Positions 21,985-31,522 of a stretch of DNA of 64,000 nt are shown piece after piece. The position numbers and the translations under genes are program-made. Below the pieces are notes generated by a model. That model saw only the letters and a list, made by a program, of their open reading frames with translations, was not told the origin of the DNA and searched no databases. The stretch comes from Bettongia penicillata ogilbyi (lineage: Eukaryota; Chordata; Mammalia; Diprotodontia; Potoroidae), in assembly GCA_023548195.1 (NCBI GenBank), contig JAJHZJ010000756.1, positions 186,001 to 250,000 of the forward strand, given 5' to 3'. Every line of letters begins with the position of its first letter. Positions within the stretch are counted from its first letter, which is position 1.

Positions 21985-22372
21985 AAGAACTGATGCAGAA
22001 TGCAATCAAGTGAGAAGAACCAGGAGGACCAGTTATACAATAACAATTACATTGGAAAGACCAGCCTGAGGAACTCTGATCAATAAAATGACCAAGCCCA
22101 ATTCCAGAATACTGATGTTGAATCACGCTACCCACCTCCTGACAGACAGGTGATGGACTCAGGCCAGAATGAGACTGACATTTTTGGACAGTCAGTATAG
22201 GGATCTATTGTGTTTAACTATGCTGGTTTTTGTCCTTCATCTTCGAAGAGGACTATGTACCTTCGTTACAAAGGTTTGTTTTGTTTTTTTTTTCCTTTTC
22301 AAGGGGCATGGAGTATGGGAGAGAGAAAAAATGGGTTTTTTGTTTATTTGAAAAAATCATATTAAAACAACA
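21985..22372 (+). mobile_element. L1 3'-end fragment with a short repeat inserted
   Basis: Matches the end of L1 ORF2 and the 3' UTR found at 48400-48700 (ACTGATGCAGAATGCAATCAAGTGAG, GAGACTGACATTTTTGGACA). At 22229-22263 a piece of the ~600 bp repeat family (TTTGTCCTTCATCTTCGAAG) is inserted. A-rich end. Confidence 0.65.
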
Positions 22373-22629
22373 GCAAAAACTGTAAGTCAGAAAATCTTGG
22401 TTTGTGAGGAGACTGTCTTGTTGCCTTTGTGAAGGAACATCCCAAATACATTGAAAATGAGGTGAAACAAGCAGGAAGGAGAGTTTTTTCTCATACCCTG
22501 TGTTCTCCTGCATGCCTGAGGATCCTTCTAATACTTCCCATTTTCCCAAAGAGTCTGAACTGAGGTGGGGTGGGAGGAGTAAAAGGATAGATAACGGTGG
22601 GGTGGAGCTAAGCCAAAGGACAACTGAGG

Positions 22630-22765
22630 TCAGAAGAACTGGGGGCTCCTTCTAGCTCCACTTCTTACTACCTACTTAAGGTAGTCATCTGACCTCACTA
22701 AGTCTCATCTCTAAAGTACAGATGCCATGCCTAACTTACAGGGTTCTGTAAATATCAAATGAGGG
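22630..22765 (+). mobile_element. MIR-type SINE fragment
   Basis: CTCCACTTCTTACTACCTACT, CATCTGACCTCACTAAG, CTTACAGGGTTCTGTAAATATCAAATGAG follow MIR order with strong decay. Confidence 0.45.
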
Positions 22766-22789
22766 ACAGAATCGCAGAGTTAGAAAGAA

Positions 22790-23270
22790 TCTCCTCTGTA
22801 ACTTTTATAACAAGGTCATCCAGATTCTGTTAAATTTTAAAGAGGTCTGTTATATTTTTGAACCATTCTAATGGTTAACATATGGTTATGATGATTAAAA
22901 TACAATACATACAATTATCTAGAATGTAAAATAATGGTTCCTAGTATCATCCTAAAAATCTGCCTCTTTAAAATGTCCATCCATTGGTCAAAATTCTTCC
23001 CTGTGAGAGTTGTCAAAATGATTGAATCCTGCCAAATGATAGCACCTCAAATTTTGAAAGTACCTGTAATATCCTATGTTCTCCTTTCTCCAGATTAAAC
23101 ATTTCCAGGTCCTTCAACTCATTCATCTATGACATACACTACTCACTAAGTTTGCTGCTTTCCTCTGGACAGAATCCAGTTTGTCTCTCCAATTGAATAA
23201 ATTAATACACATATGGTTTGACCAGGGCAGTAGTATAGTATAGTAGGAGTACCTTATCCTAGATATTATG
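22790..23270 (-). mobile_element. L3/CR1-type LINE fragment
   Basis: The plus strand shows reversed CR1 3' landmarks: CCTATGTTCTCCTTTCTCCAG, TTTCCAGGTCCTTCAACTCATTC, TTCCTCTGGACAGAATCCAG. Confidence 0.55.
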
Positions 23271-24129
23271 TTTCTATTGTAAGGGTGGGATGTTGAAACT
23301 TCCATTTTAACCTGGATACCTTTGCTGGGTGAGAATACATCACAACCATTGACCAATTAACTATAACCTTAAGACTAAATGCAAAATATCCTTTGGTTCT
23401 TTTGGAAAAGCCAAGACAGTTGGCCATAGCCCCACATGTCATTTATAACATCTCAAGAAATATAGACCCAGACTAGTTTGAAAGACTGAAGCAAGTAGGG
23501 TTTTTTATTAATCTTCCTGAGAAGGAACTGCTTGGGAGAGGAAAGGGATCCTCTCTAACTTTGGCCCAAGTCTTCTCCCCAATAACTTCCTCTCACCCTC
23601 CATATCACCTTCAAAGAGTCTGGAGGGAAGCTGAATTTTCTATCTTGTCATCAGTATCCTAGTGGCATCCCCAGATCAAGCTGATTGCAATGTTTCTGTT
23701 GGCAGCCAAGGACAGACTGAGTATAGATTCATGGCTCTCTAAGGAGCCCAGTAAAGAAACTACAACGTGCTTAAGAGGAATGTGTTGAACACTTCATGAA
23801 TGGAAAAAAAAGAACTTCCAGCAACTAGGAGTTGTGAGTTACCTCTTTGCCACATATTTCATCTAACCTTGAACTTATTTCCCCCAGACTCTTGTATGTA
23901 CTTCTGAGAAAATGTCACAGAATGTTTTTGGTGGTGGTGCTGGTGCTGATGGGGTATTTTGTACCAACTATTCTCATTGTACCACTCTAGTAAATACTCT
24001 TTTCCAAAAGTTATTTAAGGCTGGATGACATTGATTCTCAGCACATAATTTTATGGGAAGCATGCAAGTCTGAGCTTGCGAGGATGGGAGGAGAGAATCA
24101 CTTTTGACTACTTAGGAGCACCTGTAGAA
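23271..24129. other. Intergenic sequence, nothing recognised
   Basis: No coding or repeat signature recognised. Confidence 0.4.
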
Positions 24130-25460
24130 AAAGAGCTCATGACCAAAAAGGAGACAGGAAGGATCTTGGGAAGTAAAATGGATAATTTTGATTACATTAA
24201 AAGTCTTTGCACAAATAGAACTAATGTAGCCAAAATTGTTGTTTGTCTTTCCTTCTCTAAGAGGACCGTAACATCAGGAAGGTGATGCCATGATTGCAAG
24301 TGAAGTGAAGTGAGGGAGGACTGCACAAAGTCACCAGCCTCACATTCTCCTGCAAAGTATAGATCAGGACAAATGGAGATGACCCCCCCCCCAGCCAAAA
24401 TTAGAAGGAAAACAGGAAATTGGGGGAAATTTTTACAGCATTTCTCTGATAAAGGTCTAATCAAATATATAGGTAACTGGGCCAAATTTGTAGAAGTAAG
24501 AACCATTCTCCAATTGATAAATGGTAAAAGGAGATGAAAAGGCAGTTTTGAAGAAATCAAAGCTATCAATAGTCACATGAAAAAACATGCTCCAAATCAC
24601 TATTGATTAGAGACATGCAAATTAAACCAACTCTGAGGTAGCACCTCACACCTATCAGACTGGTTAACATGACAAAACAAAAAAAAAATTATAAATGCTG
24701 GAGGGAATAGGGAAAAAAATGGGACACCAATGCACTGTGAGATAGTTCAACCACCCTGTAGGAAAATTTGGAACTACATTTGAAGGACTATAAAGCTGTT
24801 CGTATCCTTTGACAAAGCAATGCAACTACTAGGTCTACATCCCAAAGAGATCAAAGAGAAGGGAAAAGGACCTATTACTACAAACATAGCAGCTCTTGAG
24901 GAGGAGCCCATCAATTGAGGAGTAGCTGAAAAAGTTGTGGTATATGATTGTGTTGAAGTACTATTGTGCTATAAGAAATGACGAGCACAATGGTTTCAGG
25001 GAAAAAAATGGGAAGACTTTATATAAACTGATGCAAAATGAACTGAGCAGAAGTGGGAGAACATTGTACAGAGTAATAGTAATATTATAAGGATGATAAC
25101 TATGAAAGACTTAGCTACTCTGATCAAGAAAATGCTCCAAGAGAATCCCAAAGTTTCCATGATGAAAAATGCTATCTGCCTCCAGAAAGAGAGCTGATGA
25201 ATTTTGAGTGAAGATTGAAATATTCTTTACTGTCTTATTTTTCTTGTTTTTGCATATTTTCTTTTGCAACATGGCTAATGTGGAAATATGTTTTTCATGA
25301 CTTCACATGTATAAACAATATCATATTGCTTGCCTTCTCAGGGGTGGGGGAGGGGTAAAAGAGAGAGAGAATTTGGAACTCAAAATTTTAAAAATGAATT
25401 TTAAAGTTTTTTATGTGTAATTGGGAAATATGTAATGCAACATGTTTTTAAAAAGAAATA
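24130..25460 (+). mobile_element. L1 fragment: end of ORF2 plus 3' UTR
   Basis: Decayed coding for the ORF2p C-terminus (MDNFDYIKSLCTNRTNVAK-like, then after the inserted repeat a REMQIK-like and LLGLHPKEIKEKGKGP-like stretch), followed by the L1 3' UTR ending AGAATTTGGAACTCAAAATTTT (25368-25389). Many stops; inactive. Confidence 0.75.
24236..24395 (+). mobile_element. Fragment of the ~600 bp marsupial repeat inserted in L1
   Basis: TTTGTCTTTCCTTCTCTAAG, GAGGACCGTAACATCAGGAA, GTGATGCCATGATTGCAAG, AGTCACCAGCCTCACATTC. The L1 reading resumes at about 24396. CCAAAAT flanks both sides (24228-24237 and 24394-24400), a possible target duplication. Confidence 0.7.
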
Positions 25461-25685
25461 TTCTTAGAACACCAACAGGCAGATGTAACCTTGTTCCAAC
25501 ATCCTTCTGTTCCACATATACATATGTGAATATACAAATTATATGTATGTGATTTACTACTTATTATATAATTTATATAGAAAATTATACCTACATAATT
25601 TATTTCATATAAATTTTTATTACATATTAATATATATTTGCCATTGTAATATTCTTTTCTATACAGGATTCATATAGTAGATTTT

Positions 25686-26180
25686 GTATACCAGGGTGTA
25701 GGACTTTATACTTAATCCTTTTAAAACTTTATCTTTACACATATTTGTCTCATTCTTTCAGGTTGTTAAGATTCTTCTGGATTCCAATTCTGTTACTCCA
25801 GTACACTAGCTCTTTCTCCCAACTTCATGACATCTATCTATGCCTTCCTTCAAGTCACTGTTATCAATGAACAGAACAGGGCTAAACAAAGAGCCTTCTA
25901 GCACTATTCTAAAGACCAATCTGCAGACCACGGTTGGGGAACCTACAGCCTTAAGATTACATGTGGCTCTCTAAGTCCTCAAGTGTAGCCCTTTGATGGA
26001 ATTCAAACCAGTCAAAGAGTCACACTTGAGGACCTAGAGGGCCACATGTGGCCTTGAGGCTGCAGATTCCCCACCCCTGCTCCAGACTCTTACCCCCTTC
26101 ATTTATCTCATTATTTGAATTTGGCCATTCAGCCAGTTTTAAATCTACTTAGCTGTAGTGAATCCAGTGCATATAAAAGA
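25686..26180 (-). mobile_element. L3/CR1-type LINE fragment, split by a hAT miniature element
   Basis: Plus-strand landmarks CCAGGGTGTAGGACTTTATA, AAGATTCTTCTGGATTCC, CAGTACACTAGCT, GAACAGAACAGGGCTAAAC are the reverse of a CR1-class reverse transcriptase. Further L3-like sequence (TGGCCATTCAGCCAGTTTTA) follows the insert at 26088-26180. Confidence 0.65.
25929..26079. mobile_element. hAT-type miniature element, 151 bp, with 8 bp target duplication
   Basis: Two nearly complementary arms of about 68 bp (25929-25996 and 26012-26079) share GGGGAA, CACATGTGGC and TCCTCAAGTG blocks. Ends are CAC.../...CTG, and the right arm reversed begins CAGGGGTGGGGAA, as in hAT families. Flanks CTGCAGAC (25921-25928) and CTCCAGAC (26080-26087) match 7 of 8. 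No transposase. Confidence 0.85.
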
Positions 26181-26284
26181 AACACTGCAGATGGGATTGT
26201 AGAACCACTGTTGGGGATATGGGAAAATTCTGGAGAGTGGGGTAGCTCCCATCCCTGGGCCTTTGCCCACGTGGTCCCCCGTGT

Positions 26285-26405
26285 CCCTCAGCCAATCATC
26301 AAGCATTTATGATATGCTTATTCTGGGCCAGGCAATGTCTTAAGTGTCAGGATATAGAGGAAAAAGTGAAACAAACCTCAAAGAACTTGCTTTCATTTAG
26401 CAGTT
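26285..26405 (-). mobile_element. L2 LINE fragment
   Basis: CAAGCATTTATGATATGCTTATTCTGGGCCAGGCAATGTCTTAAG is the reversed L2 end motif. Confidence 0.5.
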
Positions 26406-26469
26406 GGACTTAAGGGACAAGTTGAGCTAGGCTTGGCAGGGAAAAGGACTATGTCTAGAATTCACTACC

Positions 26470-26623
26470 TTATCACATTCACCTTCTGGAATTCTTAGTT
26501 TTCTTCAATATATAACTCTGATGCTTCCTATGTGAGGTTTTTTCTGGTGTACCTCCCCACCTCCTCATCCTCCCAGTCATTGTCATGCTTTCCCTCTTGA
26601 AATTCCTTTGTATTATTTTAATC
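26470..26623 (+). mobile_element. L2 LINE 3' end, left part
   Basis: L2 sequence interrupted by SINEs; continues at 27033-27200 with AGGATGTAAGCTCCTTGAG and TAGATATTTAATAAATGATGG. Confidence 0.6.
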
Positions 26624-27032
26624 AGTTGTTGTTCAGTTGTGTCTGATTCTTCCTGACTCCATTTGTTTTTTGGTGTTTATTTTGGAAAGGGGAAGGCAAG
26701 GAAACTGGGGTGAAGTGATTTACCCAAGGTCACACAGCTAGTAAGTATCAAGTGCCTGAGATCAAATTTGAACTCAAGTCCTCCTGATTCCAGAGCCAGT
26801 GATCTATTCACCGCGCCATCTCACTGCCCCAATTTGTTGGGGTTTTTTGGCAAAGGTACTGGAGTGGTTTGCCATTTCTTTCTCCAGCTCATTTTATAGA
26901 TGAGGAAACTGAGGCAAATAGAGTTAAAGTGACTTGCCCAGGGTCACTGAGCTAATGTCTGAGATGAGATTTGAACCTAGGTCTTTCTGACTACTGGCTC
27001 AGAATTCTATTCATTATGCCACCTAGCTGCCC
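26624..27032 (-). mobile_element. Marsupial SINE (Mar1/WALLSI type) containing a second inserted SINE
   Basis: The outer SINE spans 26624-26667 and 26839-27032. It breaks in its CCATTTGGGGTTTTCTTGG block, which resumes after the inner copy. Head at the right edge (CACCTAGCTGCCC). Confidence 0.8.
26668..26831 (-). mobile_element. Inner SINE inserted into the outer SINE
   Basis: 5'-complete, tail-truncated minus-strand copy (AAGGTCACACAGCTAGTAAG, TTTGAACTCAAGTCC, CACCGCGCCATCTC). The 7 bp ATTTGTT occurs on both sides (26661-26667 and 26832-26838). Confidence 0.75.
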
Positions 27033-27200
27033 ATTATGATTAGACATTTTATTTACTTGTCTGGGTACATGTTATATTCTTCCAATAGGATGTAAGCTCC
27101 TTGAGGAAAATACCTCTTTTGATTTTTTTGTCATTACATCTCTACCACTTAGCTTAGTGCCTAGCATATAGTAGATATTTAATAAATGATGGATGGACTT
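27033..27200 (+). mobile_element. L2 LINE 3' end, right part
   Basis: Continuation of the L2 at 26470-26623 after the SINE insertions. Confidence 0.65.
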
Positions 27201-27860
27201 ATATTTTCAAAAGAAAACTAATTAACTTATTGAATCCTGGGGAAAAAATCTAGAATACTTTATCAAAGAGGTAGTTCATGAGTTTTCCTGCCACTTTCTT
27301 TTATTATGGTCCCTTTCCCCTCCTGCTTCATCTCCAGCACACCTTAAAGAGCCTCTTTTGTTGTTTTTAGCATTCATTCCTAGTCTACTCTGGGCGTTAG
27401 CCATCCATACATTCTTGGAGAATCATGCCATGTGCTGTCATCTTCTATATATGTCTATCTTTTTAAAAACCTACTTGGCTGATAAGTTGCCTAAGCAGCT
27501 ACATAATTTCTTTATACAGCTCCTCTTGGTCTTACTCATCAAAATAATTTGCATTTGTGTCACCAGAAAAGCATTCCAGAGAACCTCCCACCTCACACAA
27601 GCCAATTTCCTTCGTAAAATTTTAGAACATGGGATCCTATCCATCTGCACTCTTTGAAATCCATTCTCTCAAAGTTTAGGGTATAATCAGTCTGTGCCTT
27701 ATGATCCCTTCCTTATTACAAATTGAAAGATTGGATTATCATATCTCTCCCTATCCCCACCTCCACTCCCCCATTCCTGTCCTCATACATTTCTATTTGT
27801 CTGGGAAAACGAGACGATTTCACACTCATTTCTTCTTTGGACAAAGATCTTCTTTTATCT
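27201..27860. other. Intergenic sequence, nothing recognised
   Basis: Contains a hydrophobic open frame at 27358-27657 without recognisable features, so it is not called. Confidence 0.4.
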
Positions 27861-27861
27861 A

Positions 27862-28045
27862 TAGAATCATAGAGCTGGAAGACACTTGGATTTCATCTAA
27901 TTTAAGCCTCTCATTTTGTCGATGAGAAAAACGTATCCCAGGGATGTTAAATAAAGGTCACACAGGTAGTTAGGAGATCTGGGATTTCATATTAGGTTTC
28001 CTGACTCCAAATCCAGGGGTATCTACACACCTCCACAATGTCTTG
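27862..28045 (+). mobile_element. MIR3/THER-like SINE
   Basis: AGAATCATAGAGCTGGAAGA, CCTCTCATTTTGTCGATGAG, AAAGGTCACACAGGTAG, TCCTGACTCCAAATCCAG. Confidence 0.7.
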
Positions 28046-28084
28046 ATTAAAATGAGGTCCACAATAACAATTATTCTCTCCTTG

Positions 28085-28312
28085 CTGTCCTAAGTGGCTC
28101 AGTGGATAGAACATTGAGCCTGAGGTCAGAAAGATCTGAGTTCAAATATTGCCTCAGACATCTTGGGAAAGTCATTTGTCTGCCTTAATTTCCTTATCTG
28201 TAAAATGGAGATAATAATAAAACCTACTTTTCAGGGTTGTTATGAGGATCAATTGAGATAATAATTGTAAAGCACATAGCACAATGCTTGTCACATAATG
28301 GGTGCTATTAGC
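28085..28312 (+). mobile_element. MIR-type SINE, near full length
   Basis: AAGTGGCTCAGTGGATAGAA head, GAGTTCAAATATTGCC, CTTATCTGTAAAATGGAGAT, GGGTTGTTATGAGGATCA, GTAAAGCACATAGCACAATG. Confidence 0.8.
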
Positions 28313-28750
28313 TACTTTTGATCATGATCAAAGGCATGAAATTATCAGATTTCTATTGGATGACGTGAAAATGCTTTGAAAACTATGCATATATAAAATA
28401 CTATTACTCTTATATAGTCCAAGTATTTTAAGAATAAGTTACCTTTGAGTCTACAAATAAACAACCCTTGGGCTTGTCTGACATTAACCTACATTTTTAT
28501 TTAGTTGGGAAAAGTAATACTGATTAGCTGCAACAATTTCACATTTTTTCCTGTGTTGGGTTCAGGAACTATTTTGTCACTGATGACCTAAAAAGTAGTT
28601 ATCTTAAAGAGAGACTATCAATGGCTTTGAGGTTTTCTTGGCAGGGTACAAGAAGTCATCACGTTCTCTGTGGCAGGCCCTTAGAGAAGCTGCTGTCAGG
28701 CATACCCTCAATGACATTTTGGGGGACTTTTGGGGGACTTTTGGGGGGAA
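28313..28750. other. Intergenic; contains a short G-rich tandem repeat
   Basis: At 28717-28748 the unit ACTTTTGGGGG repeats about three times. No gene. Confidence 0.5.
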
Positions 28751-28986
28751 AGTTATTCAGTTGAAATCACTGGGCCTGGAGTCAGGAAGACTCATCTTCC
28801 TGAGTTCAAATCTGTCCTCAGACACTTACTAGCTGGGTGATCCTGGGCAAGTCACTAACACTGTTTACCTCAGTTTCCTCATCTGTAAAATAGGCTGAAA
28901 AATGAAATGGTAAACCACTCCAGTACCTTAGCTAAGAAAAACCCAAATGGAGTCATGAAGTGTTGGACTTGACTAAACAACAAAAT
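28751..28986 (+). mobile_element. tRNA-derived marsupial SINE (Mar1/WALLSI type)
   Basis: GGGCCTGGAGTCAGGAAGA, GAGTTCAAATCTGTCC, GGGCAAGTCAC, TGGTAAACCACTCCAGTACC, AAACCCAAATGGAGTCATGA and an AAC-rich tail. Confidence 0.85.
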
Positions 28987-29084
28987 ATCCTTGATACTAC
29001 GGTGCATTTCCATTTGTTGTAGAAAATTCTCCAGAGGAGGGAAACCATTAAGATACTGATAATGATACTAGTAACCAACTGTTA

Positions 29085-29300
29085 TTTATATAAGAGTTGA
29101 TGATTTTACAAAGTTTGTTATTTTCTTTATCTAATTTGATCCTTACAACAAGCCCTTGAGCTAGGCAGCATGTATTATTCCCATTTCACAAACAAGGAAA
29201 TTGAGACCAAAAGAAGTCTTCTATCCCTTGAAGGGAGATGTCACAGTCAAGACTTGAACTCAGGGCTTCTGCTACCTCAGAGGCGCCTTCCACATCAAGA
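29085..29300 (-). mobile_element. MIR-type SINE
   Basis: Reversed MIR order: TTTGATCCTTACAACAAGCC, TATTATTCCCATTTCACAAAC, GACTTGAACTCAGGGCTTC. Confidence 0.6.
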
Positions 29301-29487
29301 ATTCATAATTTTTTCTTGAATCTAGGACACATTATCATAAACAAAATTACACTGGCTATCCACTTTAACAAATGCTATTTCTTTCTACCTCCTACTACAG
29401 TTCTAATATAAGCAAATAAGCATTTCACTGCAGCAAATACCTTAAGTTCTCCCACAGATATTGACTCCTATGGAAACCAAAGAGATG

Positions 29488-29491
<4 letters not shown>

Positions 29492-29537
<46 letters not shown>
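29492..29537 (+). repeat. (CA)n microsatellite
   Basis: About 23 uninterrupted CA units. Confidence 0.97.
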
Positions 29538-29539
<2 letters not shown>

Positions 29540-29989
29540 TTCTCCTAGAATCTTCACCTAATTTTCATTACCACCTTCGTGATTATTTTTCAATTCTCAT
29601 CATGTAGACTGCTGTCTGTTTCATGGTTGGCATAATGATATAAATGAAACTTGTAATATTTGACACCTACCTCCTGGGGACATCATGAAGATTAATGTGA
29701 TGCTATCTAGTAGCTGATTTGTATTCATCATCTTCATCCAGAGCATACATTAAGTACCTATCCGAACTTGGCACTCTCCAGGGTGCTAAATACTACAGTG
29801 CCTTGCAATGTCAGCCACATGGACCTTTGGAAGTTAAGAGATATGGGGAGTTGCTTGACCTACTCCTCCTCTTCTTGTTTTCTTTTAGTAAATGATTTTA
29901 GATGTGAAATGATACCTACACTGACAATATTTAAACAAAAATGGCTTGACAGTGGGCTTTATTTAGATCTTTAGTTCTTAAATATAATA
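29538..29989. other. Intergenic sequence, nothing recognised
   Basis: No coding or repeat signature recognised. Confidence 0.4.
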
Positions 29990-30215
29990 ATAATTTACAT
30001 TGATTTATCATAGGGTTTAGAAAAACACTTTCTTCAGAACAACCTTGAAGTAGCTAACGCAAATATAATTGCCCCCATTTTATAGGTGTGGAATATTAGA
30101 TTCAAAGAGGCATTGAAACTTGCCCAGCTAGTCAATGCTAGAACTTGGGTTCACACTGAGATTTTTTGAGTCTCAGACAAGGTTCTTTATATTGCTCTAT
30201 CCTTATATAAGTCCT
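29990..30215 (-). mobile_element. MIR-type SINE
   Basis: CCCCCATTTTATAGGTGTGGAA, GAAACTTGCCCAGCTAG, AGAACTTGGGTTCACAC in reversed MIR order. Confidence 0.6.
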
Positions 30216-30389
30216 CATGTCATCAACCTTAAGTTCAGAATAAAATAAAAAAAAATTAAAAAATCATAAAGTGAGTTGTACTTGGGGGCACTTTAGTTAA
30301 TTGCCAGAGATTACTGAATTTATCATTGCTTGAGAAAAGTAGAAAATAGAGTCATTAAATTTTAAAACATTGAAGTTTATTAGAGAAGA

Positions 30390-30490
30390 AATCTGTGTGA
30401 CCTCAGGTCTCATAAGTTTCTTGAATCTTAGTATAATGATCTGTAAAATGAAGAGGTTGGACAAGATAACTTCCATTTCTAGATTTGTGA
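30390..30490 (+). mobile_element. MIR-type SINE fragment
   Basis: TGTGTGACCTCAGGTCTC, GTAAAATGAAGAGGTTGGAC, TAACTTCCATTTCTAG. Confidence 0.5.
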
Positions 30491-31340
30491 TCCTTCCACT
30501 TTATTTGAAAGTGCCCAAGGCTACAATGGGCATTCCCAATAAGGAGATTCTGGCAGGAGCAGAGGTTACATTTTTCATAACTGGAGTCCCAGGAAGGCTT
30601 TCTAGACACCATCCTATACTGCTTCTCAACACTCTATTTCCACTTGCAAATGTAAAGTTTCAGAGTATTGATGATAATAAATAAGGATCCACTTTGTAGC
30701 TAGTTACTAGAACCTTTAAGGTTGGGAGCCAGCTTTAATCATGTCTGAACCTAAATTCGCTTCTTTGATGCTGTAAGACTTGAAGGGAGAGAACTGTGAT
30801 CAAACTTCTTTTTAGAACCCTTAAGTTAAGTGATATTGATTGGCCTCTGCTTGGTTTCCTGGTCAATCCAGTGACTGAAGTCTGGCCATTCTGAATGTTG
30901 CCACCAGGGCCCAGTCCCTGGTAAAGGTAAGTGATGTCTCACCTGCCTTTCTTTCTTTGTTCTTATCTTATCAGAACCTATTACAGAGCCTGGAACATAA
31001 CAAGTGTGCAGAGTAATGGTGTAGAGTTGACTTAGCTTTTATGAAATACTAACTTGAACAAGGATGCAGACAAGACCTGAAAAGCAAGAATTTAAAGCTA
31101 GTAGTAGTAAACATACACACTTTCATAGGTTTCCTTCCTAAATGCTTATTACAATGGCTTTTTACTATCCTGTGAGGCAGCCAATAGTTTGAGGCATAGA
31201 GGGAAATCTTGGGAGTCCCTAAGCTCTAAAGAGCTAGCAAGCATTGTAGACGTTCACCTGAGCCACTGAAGCTTCTGTTGAACTATTCTTACAAATGACT
31301 ACTTCTTAGGCTATTGGCAAGGGAATGTTTTTAAATGTTC
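30491..31340. other. Intergenic sequence, nothing recognised
   Basis: No coding or repeat signature recognised. Confidence 0.4.
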
Positions 31341-31447
31341 TTTTCCTTCCTTCCTTCCTTCCTTCCTTCCTTCCTTCCTTCCTTCCTTCCTTCCTTCCTT
31401 CCTTCCTTCCTTCCTTCCTTCCTTCCTTCCTTCCTTCCTTCCTCCCT

Positions 31448-31519
<72 letters not shown>
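31341..31519 (+). repeat. Compound (TTCC)n-(CT)n polypyrimidine microsatellite
   Basis: About 25 TTCC units, a short CTCCC transition, then about 29 CT units; nearly 180 bp without a purine on the plus strand. The open frames on both strands here are products of the repeat, not genes. Confidence 0.97.

Positions 31520-31522
<3 letters not shown>

Noticed and set aside
27358..27657. 99-codon hydrophobic frame as a membrane protein
   Set aside because: Composition is what T-rich DNA gives; no recognisable family and no supporting signals.
28717..28748. G-quadruplex in a short ACTTTTGGGGG repeat
   Set aside because: Only three clear G runs are present, so a four-tract intramolecular structure is not supported.
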